Source of the DNA: Tatlockia sp.
Lineage (GTDB): Bacteria > Pseudomonadota > Gammaproteobacteria > Legionellales > Legionellaceae
Reading direction: 5' to 3'
Assembly: GCA_013697955.1 (NCBI GenBank)
Contig: JACCVV010000074.1
Coordinates: forward strand, 1-49,653
DNA: 49,653 nt
In this document: positions 39,511 to 47,793 of the stretch, piece after piece
Numbering within the stretch: the first letter of the stretch is position 1
Layout of the letters: every line of letters starts with the position of its first letter
The notes under the pieces: model-generated
Database searches by the model: none
What the model saw: only the letters and a program-made list of their open reading frames with translations
What the model was told of the DNA's origin: nothing
Program-made: the position numbers and the translations under genes

Positions 39511-40068
39511 TTAAAACGAGCCTAGCAGCCTTTCTACAAACCAGGTGCAGGGCATGGAGTTATATTTCTTATTGAGATTTTTTCGCTCGTTACCAGCAAA
39601 AAAGAGTCGGCTGATACTGTCTTTTTCTGCGATAAATTTTTCAAAGAGCTGTGCTTTCCACTCTGGGAATTTATCTTGTAATTGTAAAAAATTGACTTCA
39701 TCGCGAATAAGATGATACCTGCCAAATATTTCGACTTCGGAAAATTCCTTTAAAAATTCGTCTTTAAAATCGGGCATGTTTTCAATAAGATATCTGGGCA
39801 TGTTTTCAATAAGATGTTGAGTTTGTTTTTCAACCATGTCTATCGGCACAGATAGGGTGAACAGTTTGTCAAATATTAGATCTTTATGATTAGGGAAAAT
39901 TTCTAAAAATTGTATTAATTCGTCAACAGAGCCTAATATATCCAAAGGTTTTCTTTCTGATTCAAATATAGTCATAAGTTCATTTTTACAATCAGGATAT
40001 ATAGATAAAAACCTATTTAACCCATTTAAATTTGTCAAAATATCATTGAATAGTTCCGGAGCTTTCAA
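39511..40068 (-). pseudogene. Broken repeat gene, fragment 3
   Basis: A 185-codon frame (start codon TTG) with repeats LNRFLSIYPDCKNELMTIFE, LIQFLEIFPNHKDLIFDKL, LIENMPDFKDEFLKEF and LQLQDKFPEWKAQLFEKFI. Each has the helix-turn-helix pattern L-x-x-F/L-P-x-x-K/R-x-x-[LIF]-[FM]. It has no Shine-Dalgarno and begins inside what should be continuous repeat sequence. It is disconnected from the preceding fragment by two shifts around 40070-40125. A stretch near 39780-39810 duplicates RYLIENMP/HLIENMP in tandem (24 bp). Confidence 0.6.
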
Positions 40069-40122
40069 AAATCAACTTATCAAAAATGACCTCTTTTTTC
40101 TCTGGGAATAATGAATTGAAAT

Positions 40123-40416
40123 CTATAATAGTAGATAATTAGAATATATTTGAGGGTTGGTCATAATAGAGTTAAACACTATTGAAGACGTTGCGGGTAA
40201 AATTTCAAGGAATTTTTTTAATTCTTTTACCCCAAATATTTTATTAAGAATTTGATCCAAAGCTTTAGGTTTCGAAAGAATAATTTCACTTAAAACTTCG
40301 CATATTTGAATCTTGAATTGAGAAGAAAAGTTAATTGTGCTTTTTAATTTGGTTAATGAAAAATCAGAATCAAAAAGATCCTCTTCAAGGTTCAACAAAA
40401 TATTTTCAAAATACAT
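40123..40416 (-). pseudogene. Broken repeat gene, fragment 2
   Basis: A 97-codon frame; the open frame extends upstream of its nominal start as DALLEVLPLCGKMYFENILL, overlapping fragment 1 in another frame. Repeats KLKSTINFSSQFKIQICEVL and LKKFLEILPATSSIVFNSIM belong to the same series. After its stop a third frame continues with DFNSLFPEKKEVIFDKLI (about 40125-40075), another repeat unit, before the sequence returns to this frame in fragment 3. Two shifts of opposite sign therefore lie here. Confidence 0.55.
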
Positions 40417-40439
40417 TTTGCCGCATAAGGGTAATACTT

Positions 40440-40727
40440 CTAATAGAGCGTCAAAACAAATAGGATTCCGTAATTGTTTCTACAAGCATCGAAAAATTTA
40501 GCCATTAATTTCGGCCATTGAAGCATAATTTCATCTGCTTTCTCTGAGGAAGGCAAAGTGTGCATTAATTCTAGAGCCTCTATATCCTTTATCAAATCCT
40601 CTGATAAATTTCCTTGAGTTTGATTAACTTTAAGAAAATCGTAAAGTTTGCCGACGATGATTGACGAATCAATTTTATCTTTCATGTGAACCCCATTGAT
40701 TAGGCAATAGGTATATAATTTGCGCAA
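40440..40727 (-). pseudogene. Broken repeat gene, fragment 1 (N-terminal)
   Basis: A 95-codon frame with MKDKIDSSIIVGKLYDFLKV as a likely real start (second ATG, 40685) and ALELMHTLPSSEKADEIMLQ then WPKLMAKFFDACRNNYG. It loses frame near 40460-40475, where shifting by one base continues RNPICFDALLEVLP into fragment 2. As the 5' end of the gene it would have a promoter in the 190-bp gap shared with the divergent 602-residue gene. Confidence 0.55.
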
Positions 40728-40859
40728 TAATACCGATTGAAAAGAATTTAGTCAATTGAATTAAGAAACAACTTAAATAAGCCTTCACCAAAAAATTTAA
40801 TCGAAAGCTTAAATAGTTCAAAAAATATCTTAATTTCTATTTGATTAATAGTTCATATA

Positions 40860-40888
40860 TTGACCATATATGGTAATTTTGTTACAAT
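40860..40888 (+). promoter_or_regulatory. Sigma-70 promoter of the 602-residue gene
   Basis: TTGACC (40860-40865) and TACAAT (40883-40888) with an ideal 17-bp spacer. Expected start of transcription is near 40895, about 22 nt before the ATG. An AT-rich stretch upstream (CTTAATTTC...TTGATTAAT) faintly resembles a split PmrA-like site, which I could not confirm. Confidence 0.7.
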
Positions 40889-40916
40889 ATGCTTACATTA
40901 AGTATTTGAGCTGTAT

Positions 40917-42725
40917 ATGTCTAAACAAAAATACGATCCCTATATCCATGGAACAACTTCAAAAACACTGTCTTTAATGTCGCAAACCGACTTTCAGCTT
41001 ATGCCCATTCTTTGGATGATTGATGAATATTATAAAGCGCCGATGGTTGGTGAACTAGTAAGAGGCGCGTATAGCGTTGTAGGAAAAAAAATAGCAAGGA
41101 AAGAACACATTGGAGCAATTTCTTTTGGAAATGCTTATTCTGGAGGATATAGCTTATCTACTGTTACTAGAGAATATACCGGCTTTACCCCTCCAGACAA
41201 AAATGAGGTTTTATCTGATTTTAACAGTCAACTCGAACTTTCCTTTAAATCAGGATTTTCTAACATTAATTTGTTAATCATTTATCTTACCCGTGGTCGA
41301 AGCCTCCATAATAATTTAAATGAGATAATAAGCCCTGAAACACTTAAGGGGGTTAACCAACAATTAGATGCCTTAGTTCAATTCTATTATTTGGTTCAAT
41401 TATTAGGTTCGCATATTTTCCCGGATTTTAAAAAAATTGAGCAAATTGGTAATAAAAATCCAATTTTAACCAAATCCCTTAGGTTAGAAGAAATTGTTAA
41501 ACGTATTATCGAGTCGAAAATCAATGTCAAGGAAATTTTAGCAAATCCAACCGCAGATAATTTACACCAGGCTTTAACTCTCCTTGAATTGTCAGAACAA
41601 GCTACAAAGGTTAATAATCTTTCTTATTCCCAACTTTTTTGTTTGGACAAACCTGAAAATGAGTCCGAATTTGATTGTTATGAAGACGAAAACTGTAGTT
41701 ATTTTTTTAAAAATGTTTCCGAGTATGGCATTGAATTGATATTAAATAAATTTATATCTTCAAAATATGTTGGACCTAAGTATTTCCAGGGTCTATCAAA
41801 GGATATTGAAAAACACATCCTGACATTTGAGGATCGAATTCGCCTTTTTCGAAAAATTATTGCAGCACCACAAGAACGTTTTAATTTCAAAGATGAGAGT
41901 CTAATTAGCGGTACAAACTTTCCAGTCGTTTTAGTATCAGAATCTGAGAAAATCAAGCATCATTCCGAAAGTGAATATCGTAGTACGAAACCTTTAAAAT
42001 TAGGTGAAGACATCCGGTTGGTTGCAACAGATACAAAGTCACATAAACATGAATTAAAGCAATATTTTTGGGCAAATAAAATCAACCCGGTTCAAGTTGT
42101 TCTCTTAGATGAATTGGAGATTGCCCGAGATAGAAAAAGTGTTTTGCCTTTGTCCATTGATACGCAAGCGCTAAGAGTGATGCTCACCAAAACAAAATCA
42201 AAAGAATCCAATGCACTTTTTTATGAGCTCTACACTCTAATTGATGAACTCAATGAAAAAAGAAATGAATACCGTGAATCTAAAAATCAAAAATATCGTG
42301 CTCATGATCTTTTATTAAAAACTATCGAATCTGAAATGGAAAATGCATTCAAGACCGCTACTACCCTAGCTACCAAGGATCTCCAGGAATTTTGTTTTAA
42401 TTGTGCCCTAGCAATTCAGGACCAACGATCTATTCTTGAACAACATCAGGGCATTATTGGTGTTATCGATATGCTTCTAACTATATTAGTCAGTATGATT
42501 GTATTTTATCCAATTGTTTATGCCTATCAAAAATACAATGATATCCCTTATACCTTTTTCAATACTGCTTCAGGAAAATTAGCGCAGCGAGCGCACGCTA
42601 CTCTGGAAAAAATTTCAGAAACCTTGAATGAAGAAGATTCTTCAGAAGAAGTGAGTAATTTAGAGTTTTTGGAGGAAGATCATTTTTCAATAGAAGCTTG
42701 GGATGAAAAGAATTATTCAATATAA
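40917..42725 (+). CDS. Putative effector with HGT motif near the N-terminus
   Basis: Encodes 602 residues. The N-terminus YDPYIHGTTSKTLSLMSQTD (His11) followed by FQLMPILWMIDEYYKAP and MVGELVRG, then SFGNAYSGGYSLSTVTREY, recalls the HGT and later strands of ADP-ribosyltransferase/PARP-like folds. Residues about 340-410 contain FPVVLVSESEKI, SEYRSTKPLKLGEDIRLVAT and NPVQVVLLDELEIARDRK. A charged helical region and one hydrophobic helix (about 511-535, LLTILVSMIVFYPIVYAY) follow. The C-terminus is strongly acidic (NEEDSSEEVSNLEFLEED, FSIEAWDEKNYSI), an E-block-like export signal. The ADP-ribosyltransferase idea is a hypothesis; the family is otherwise unrecognised. Confidence 0.75.
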   Translation: MSKQKYDPYIHGTTSKTLSLMSQTDFQLMPILWMIDEYYKAPMVGELVRGAYSVVGKKIARKEHIGAISFGNAYSGGYSLSTVTREYTGFTPPDKNEVLSDFNSQLELSFKSGFSNINLLIIYLTRGRSLHNNLNEIISPETLKGVNQQLDALVQFYYLVQLLGSHIFPDFKKIEQIGNKNPILTKSLRLEEIVKRIIESKINVKEILANPTADNLHQALTLLELSEQATKVNNLSYSQLFCLDKPENESEFDCYEDENCSYFFKNVSEYGIELILNKFISSKYVGPKYFQGLSKDIEKHILTFEDRIRLFRKIIAAPQERFNFKDESLISGTNFPVVLVSESEKIKHHSESEYRSTKPLKLGEDIRLVATDTKSHKHELKQYFWANKINPVQVVLLDELEIARDRKSVLPLSIDTQALRVMLTKTKSKESNALFYELYTLIDELNEKRNEYRESKNQKYRAHDLLLKTIESEMENAFKTATTLATKDLQEFCFNCALAIQDQRSILEQHQGIIGVIDMLLTILVSMIVFYPIVYAYQKYNDIPYTFFNTASGKLAQRAHATLEKISETLNEEDSSEEVSNLEFLEEDHFSIEAWDEKNYSI

Positions 42726-42757
42726 AATGTTTATCAAAATTTCTGTACATCGATTTC

Positions 42758-42791
42758 AACTTTTAGGGACTTAATTAGTTCTCTAAAAGTT
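42758..42791. terminator. Bidirectional hairpin between convergent genes
   Basis: AACTTTTAGGGAC (42758-42770) pairs with GTTCTCTAAAAGTT (42778-42791) with one mismatch and one bulge. It lies between the stop of the 602-residue gene and the stop of the N-acetyltransferase gene, with A/T-rich flanks on both sides. Confidence 0.5.
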
Positions 42792-43647
42792 AGCTATAAA
42801 ATAAACACTTAACCTCTTCCTCAACCTGAATCCCAAATTTATTATTCGCCAAGTCTAAAAGCTCCTTTTCAGTTTTGATTTCTTTTTCTTTTTTATAGCC
42901 ATCGCCTGAATATGATTTGAAAAAACCCACCTTGTTTTCTTTAAACATGCAAATCACTTTTCGCTTGGTTGGGGTCACTGTAGCTAGTTTGTAAAAATCA
43001 TCGCGAATTCTAAATTTTTGTTGAGTAGTGAATAGATTCTGAGCGGCAAAAGCTATTTCCTTGTTTGATTTCGGAGTTGAATCAATATCAGCCAAACAAA
43101 GCCAACCTTGCTTCGTAAAGGTTTCCAGGCGAATTTTTGATGGATAAGTTGTTAAATTATACAATTCACCTAGCAGCTCTTGCTCTCCCTCTTCCACTTT
43201 TAATGGCTTTCTAAGGCTATAATCGGCAAATCCGGTATCAATTAACCATTTGTCTTTCTCTAATTCAACAATTAAGGCCTCATGTGAAAATTCGATATTT
43301 TCAAATTGTTCTTCAATAATTTCATTTCTGAATTGAACAAGAGGTTTAGCAAGAAAACGATTTACCTTAAACCCAAGTTCTTCAAGCGCCCAAGCTAGCA
43401 GCTCATTATTTTGGAAGCAAAAACCGGAGCGCTTATCGATCACAAATTGATTAAAAATGGCATCTATCGAACAATCAGGTAAAATTCTATCCTCTGTTTT
43501 CAACAGACCTTGTAAATAAAGATCGGTGTTTTGATAAGGAAACTGCGCAAGATGCGCTGCAACTAGCTCATTTAACAAATTAATACATGGTTTTGAATTT
43601 TGAAGGGAGACACCAAGGTGCTCTAAATAAAGTTTAATATCTGCCAT
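42790..43647 (-). CDS. nat: Arylamine N-acetyltransferase
   Basis: Encodes 285 residues, the usual size. The catalytic triad is visible: Cys in DKRSGFCFQNNELLAWALEE (about residue 77), His in FSHEALIVEL (about 122) and Asp in WLIDTGFADY (about 137). The N-terminus has the expected AHLAQFPYQNTDLYLQG, in which QFPYQN resembles the family's FENL. It transfers acetyl from acetyl-CoA to arylamines or hydrazines in the cytosol; the physiological substrate in bacteria is often unknown. A TAAGG Shine-Dalgarno precedes the ATG. It stands alone between convergent and divergent neighbours. Confidence 0.9.
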   Translation of the reverse strand: MADIKLYLEHLGVSLQNSKPCINLLNELVAAHLAQFPYQNTDLYLQGLLKTEDRILPDCSIDAIFNQFVIDKRSGFCFQNNELLAWALEELGFKVNRFLAKPLVQFRNEIIEEQFENIEFSHEALIVELEKDKWLIDTGFADYSLRKPLKVEEGEQELLGELYNLTTYPSKIRLETFTKQGWLCLADIDSTPKSNKEIAFAAQNLFTTQQKFRIRDDFYKLATVTPTKRKVICMFKENKVGFFKSYSGDGYKKEKEIKTEKELLDLANNKFGIQVEEEVKCLFYS

Positions 43648-43843
43648 TCGCTTACCTTAAAGATTTGGATTTGATTTATGCTCAAAATGATTTCATATAA
43701 GGCTTTACATGCCAAAATTTCACCCAAATATGCGCAAAAAAACGCAATTTATCATCTTAAAGTTATATTGATAAGAGTCACTAAAAAAAAATCCTTTTTT
43801 ATAGTATACTCTTGCGCCTCAACGTATTTGCAAAATCGCTGCT

Positions 43844-46800
43844 ATGGCTACTAATTTACTCAAGCATCCTGCTATTGCTTTAAAACAAAACTGGGGACAG
43901 CTTTATGGCTGTGGTCTTCCTTTAGCGCTTGCCGAATATTGCCATCAAACAAAAGGGATTAAATTAATAGTCGCGCCTGATAATTTACTAGCCGGCCAAC
44001 TCCTTTCTGAATTAAATTTTTTTCTTAAAGATAAAGACAATAAGCAGGAATTATTATTTTTTCCCGATTGGGAAACCCTTCCCTACGATCAATTTTCACC
44101 CCATCAAGACATCATATCAGAACGTTTGTCGACCTTAAACCGCTTACAACAAAGCACAAATGCGGTAGTGATTAGTTCTATCAGCACACTTATGCATCGT
44201 CTTTGTCCGCCACAATTTTTACATCAATATGCTTTAATGTTGAGCGAAGGGCAATCACTGGATTTGGATCAGTTCAGACATCAACTGCAACAAGCAGGCT
44301 ATCGCTGCGTGAATAAAGTGTTGGAACACGGTGAATATGCGATTCGCGGTTCCATAATTGATGTTTACCCAATGGGCTCTTCACTGCCCTTTCGTATAGA
44401 ATTGTTTGATGAGGATATTGAAAGTCTGCGTCAATTTGATCCGGAAACGCAAAGAACAATCTCTAAAATTAACGAAATTCATCTCTTACCGGCTCGGGAA
44501 TTCCCTTTAAACGAGCAAAGTATTACTCACTTTCGTCGCTCATTTCGTGAGCAATTCACAGGCAATCCGAGTCAATGGCCAGTTTATGAAGCGGTTAGCG
44601 ATGGCCAATTTCCTTCAGGAATTGAATATTATTTACCTCTATTTTTTGAAGAAACAGCCACTTTTTTTGATTATTTACCAGCAGAGGCAAGTCTTTGTTT
44701 GATTGAAGCAGTTCATGAGCAGGCAGAACAATTTTGGCAAGAATTATCCGCTCGCTATGAACAACGTAGTTACGATATTTCTCGTCCCATCTTGAAACCA
44801 CCAGCGATTTTTTTAACACCTACTGAAATTTTGACGAGATTCAATCAGTATCAGCAAATTCGCTGTTTTCATCAAAAAATCGAAAAAAAAGGCGCTCTTT
44901 ATAATTTCAATATAGAAAAAGCACCTTCCCTGCCTTTAGAGCGACAATCTCATCATCCGCTTGTAAAGCTTGCAAACTATTTGGCCGAGCCTGACAAACG
45001 TTTTTTACTTACTGTTGAATCGGCTGGCCGCCGCGAGGTGCTGCTGGATTTACTCAGACAAGCTGAATTAACCGCAAAAACTATCGATTCTTGGGAAGAA
45101 TTTATTAGGGATGATGTCCGAGTAAGTATAACTACAGGGCCTCTTCGCTACGGTGCCGAACTGCTAGATGCCAAAATAATTATTATTGTCGAATCCCAAT
45201 TATTTGGGGAACAAGCAATCCCACAGCGACGTTCCAGTCAAAAAACAATTGATCCGGATTTGATCATTCGTGATCTCGCCGAACTTCAACTGGGCGCGCC
45301 TGTTGTTCATCTCCAGTTTGGAGTTGGACGTTATCAAGGGCTTAAAACCCTTGAAAACAATGGAACAGCTAATGAATTTTTGGTTCTTTCTTATGCAGGC
45401 GAGGATAAAATTTATGTTCCAGTCACCTCTTTGCATTTTATCAGCCGCTACACCGGGGTTGATTCAGAGCATGCTCCCTTACATAAACTAGGAACTGATC
45501 TATGGCAGAGAGAAAAGAAAAAAGCTGCCGAAAAAATTCATGATGTGGCAATCGAATTGTTAGAAATTTACGCCAAACGCGAAGCTAAACCCGGGCATGC
45601 TTATCAATTTAATTCCACTGAATACAAAACTTTTGCGGCCGGTTTTCCTTTTACTGAAACCGTTGATCAGCTGCGTGCAATCGAGGAAATCATCAAAGAT
45701 CTGCAAGCATCTCGCCCCATGGATCGCCTCATATGTGGCGATGTCGGCTTTGGTAAAACTGAAGTTGCCATGCGAGCTGCCTTTCTTGCCGTGCTAAACA
45801 ATAAGCAGGTCTGTGTGCTTGTTCCGACCACTTTATTAGCTGGACAACATTTCGAAACCTTTCGCGATCGGTTTGCTCAGTTTCCCATAACTATCGAGCT
45901 GCTTTCTCGTTTTCGCTCTGGAAAAGAGTCGGAAAAAGTCATTGAATCTCTGAAAAACGGCCGAGTCGACATCATAATTGGTACGCATAAGCTTTTTTCT
46001 AAGGATATTCAGTATCAAAACCTGGGTTTATTGATTATCGATGAAGAACATCGCTTTGGAGTTAAACAAAAAGAACATATAAAAGCCTTAAGAACCGAGG
46101 TTGATATTTTATCGATGACTGCAACTCCGATTCCGCGCACGCTCAATATGGCAATGGCCAATATCCGCGATATTTCACTCATTGCAACGCCGCCTGCGAA
46201 GCGATTAGCAATTAAAACCTTTTGGCAAGAACGAAACGACTCTGTTTTAAGAGAAGCTATTCTTCGTGAAATCTTACGCGGAGGCCAAGTATTTTTCCTG
46301 CATAATAATGTGCAAACAATCGAACGAATTTGTCAGGATTTACAAGCTTTAGTCCCTGAGGCAAAAATTCAATCAGCTCACGGCCAAATGCGTGAACGTT
46401 CCTTAGAGCGTATTATGTCTGATTTCTACCATCATCGTTTTAATGTTTTAGTGTGCACAACGATTATCGAAACCGGAATTGATATTCCAACTGCCAATAC
46501 CATAATCATCGATAGAGCAGATAAATTTGGTTTAGCTCAACTCCATCAATTACGCGGTCGTGTTGGACGCTCCCATCACCAGGCTTATGCCTATCTATTA
46601 ACGCCAAATGAAAAATTATTAACACGAGACGCTGTAAAACGGCTGGAAGCTATCGTTTCGCTGGAAGATTTAGGCGCAGGATTTACTCTTGCAACCCACG
46701 ATTTGGAAATCCGCGGTGCTGGGGAGCTTTTAGGTGAGGAACAAAGCGGCAATATGCATGCAATAGGCTTTAATCTCTTTATGGAGATGCTGGAAAAAGC

Positions 46801-47302
46801 CGTAAGCGATTTAAAATCAGGTAGGACACCTGAGTTGGCAAAACCCTTACATCAAGGGCCTGAAATTGATCTGCGCTTGAGTGCTATCCTTCCCGAAAAT
46901 TATATTGGCGATATTCACACCCGATTAATCATGTATAAACGCATAGCTAATGCGAAAAGCAAAGAACAGCTCCGTGATTTGCAAATTGAAATGATAGATC
47001 GCTTTGGCTTGCTACCCCAACAAGCTAAAAATTTAGTATTAGTTACAGAACTTAAATTATTAGCCGCACAATTGGGCATTAATAAAATAAACGCAGCCCA
47101 ACAAAATGGAAAAATTGAATTTAGTGATAGGCCAGAAATTGATCCAAAAATACTAATTAGCCTCATCCAGGTTCAAGCCAAACGCTATCAAATGGAAGGC
47201 CCTACCAAGTTAAAATTCACCTTAGATAGTAGTTCACAAGAAGATCGTATCTTCGAAATTAAAAATTTATTAATTAAGTTAGCTAACAAACCGTTGGATT
47301 AA
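43844..47302 (+). CDS. mfd: Transcription-repair coupling factor Mfd
   Basis: Encodes 1152 residues (E. coli 1148). UvrB-like domains come first, with LLFFPDWETLPYDQFSPHQD and VLEHGEYAIRGSIIDVYPMG. The RNA-polymerase-interacting domain follows, with VVHLQFGVGRYQGLKTLENN. The RecG-like motor carries Walker A GDVGFGKTEVAMR near 631-643, IDEEHRFGVKQKE near 731-743 and TATPIPRTLNMA. A C-terminal TRCF domain (HQGPEIDLRLSAILPENYIG) completes it. Mfd removes RNA polymerase stalled at DNA lesions and recruits UvrA. All motor motifs are intact. Confidence 0.98.
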   Translation: MATNLLKHPAIALKQNWGQLYGCGLPLALAEYCHQTKGIKLIVAPDNLLAGQLLSELNFFLKDKDNKQELLFFPDWETLPYDQFSPHQDIISERLSTLNRLQQSTNAVVISSISTLMHRLCPPQFLHQYALMLSEGQSLDLDQFRHQLQQAGYRCVNKVLEHGEYAIRGSIIDVYPMGSSLPFRIELFDEDIESLRQFDPETQRTISKINEIHLLPAREFPLNEQSITHFRRSFREQFTGNPSQWPVYEAVSDGQFPSGIEYYLPLFFEETATFFDYLPAEASLCLIEAVHEQAEQFWQELSARYEQRSYDISRPILKPPAIFLTPTEILTRFNQYQQIRCFHQKIEKKGALYNFNIEKAPSLPLERQSHHPLVKLANYLAEPDKRFLLTVESAGRREVLLDLLRQAELTAKTIDSWEEFIRDDVRVSITTGPLRYGAELLDAKIIIIVESQLFGEQAIPQRRSSQKTIDPDLIIRDLAELQLGAPVVHLQFGVGRYQGLKTLENNGTANEFLVLSYAGEDKIYVPVTSLHFISRYTGVDSEHAPLHKLGTDLWQREKKKAAEKIHDVAIELLEIYAKREAKPGHAYQFNSTEYKTFAAGFPFTETVDQLRAIEEIIKDLQASRPMDRLICGDVGFGKTEVAMRAAFLAVLNNKQVCVLVPTTLLAGQHFETFRDRFAQFPITIELLSRFRSGKESEKVIESLKNGRVDIIIGTHKLFSKDIQYQNLGLLIIDEEHRFGVKQKEHIKALRTEVDILSMTATPIPRTLNMAMANIRDISLIATPPAKRLAIKTFWQERNDSVLREAILREILRGGQVFFLHNNVQTIERICQDLQALVPEAKIQSAHGQMRERSLERIMSDFYHHRFNVLVCTTIIETGIDIPTANTIIIDRADKFGLAQLHQLRGRVGRSHHQAYAYLLTPNEKLLTRDAVKRLEAIVSLEDLGAGFTLATHDLEIRGAGELLGEEQSGNMHAIGFNLFMEMLEKAVSDLKSGRTPELAKPLHQGPEIDLRLSAILPENYIGDIHTRLIMYKRIANAKSKEQLRDLQIEMIDRFGLLPQQAKNLVLVTELKLLAAQLGINKINAAQQNGKIEFSDRPEIDPKILISLIQVQAKRYQMEGPTKLKFTLDSSSQEDRIFEIKNLLIKLANKPLD

Positions 47303-47344
47303 CTATCTGTAATTACTTGTTTAAAAGATGAGAATCAACGATGG

Positions 47345-47566
47345 ATGAAAATTTTTGGAATCACTATGCAAAAATTGGTTATTATCTTTGGAATCATAAT
47401 TTTAATTATTGGTTTAGCGTGGCCTCTCATTAAAAAATTGGGACTTGGCCGTCTACCCGGCGATATTTTAGTTCCAAAAAGCAACTTTACTTTTTATTTC
47501 CCGATTACAACTTGCATCATTATTAGTCTAATAATCACCCTTATAATTTGGCTATTTAAGCGCTAA
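47345..47566 (+). CDS. DUF2905 small membrane protein
   Basis: Encodes 73 residues with two membrane helices (about 9-29 and 50-70). They surround the family signature LGRLPGDILVPKSNFTFYFP, followed by ITTCIIISLIITLI. This matches DUF2905, found widely in bacteria with unknown role. A Met at 47366 (MQKLVIIFGIIILIIG) is an alternative start that would remove a short polar lead. It follows mfd by 42 nt and may be co-transcribed. Confidence 0.85.
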   Translation: MKIFGITMQKLVIIFGIIILIIGLAWPLIKKLGLGRLPGDILVPKSNFTFYFPITTCIIISLIITLIIWLFKR

Positions 47567-47793
47567 CCTCATTTTTGAGTGGTTTTAACGTGGTATTTAA
47601 ATCGCCAGATTAGGCGAAGCGTTATGATTTTCTGAATTTACCGTGAAGCATGAATTCAATAGAGCGACATAATCTCAAATTCCATCGGATCAATTTAAAA
47701 CGCTTTGCTCAAAACTTTGTCCTATACTAAGATGAAAGCACAATCCTGATTATTAATCGTCTATTGTGAAAATTTCAAAAGGATGAAGAAATT

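Noticed and set aside
47567-47793. Gap before the FecR gene examined for tRNA or small RNA
   Set aside because: No cloverleaf, no CCA-type end and no hairpin with T-run was seen.
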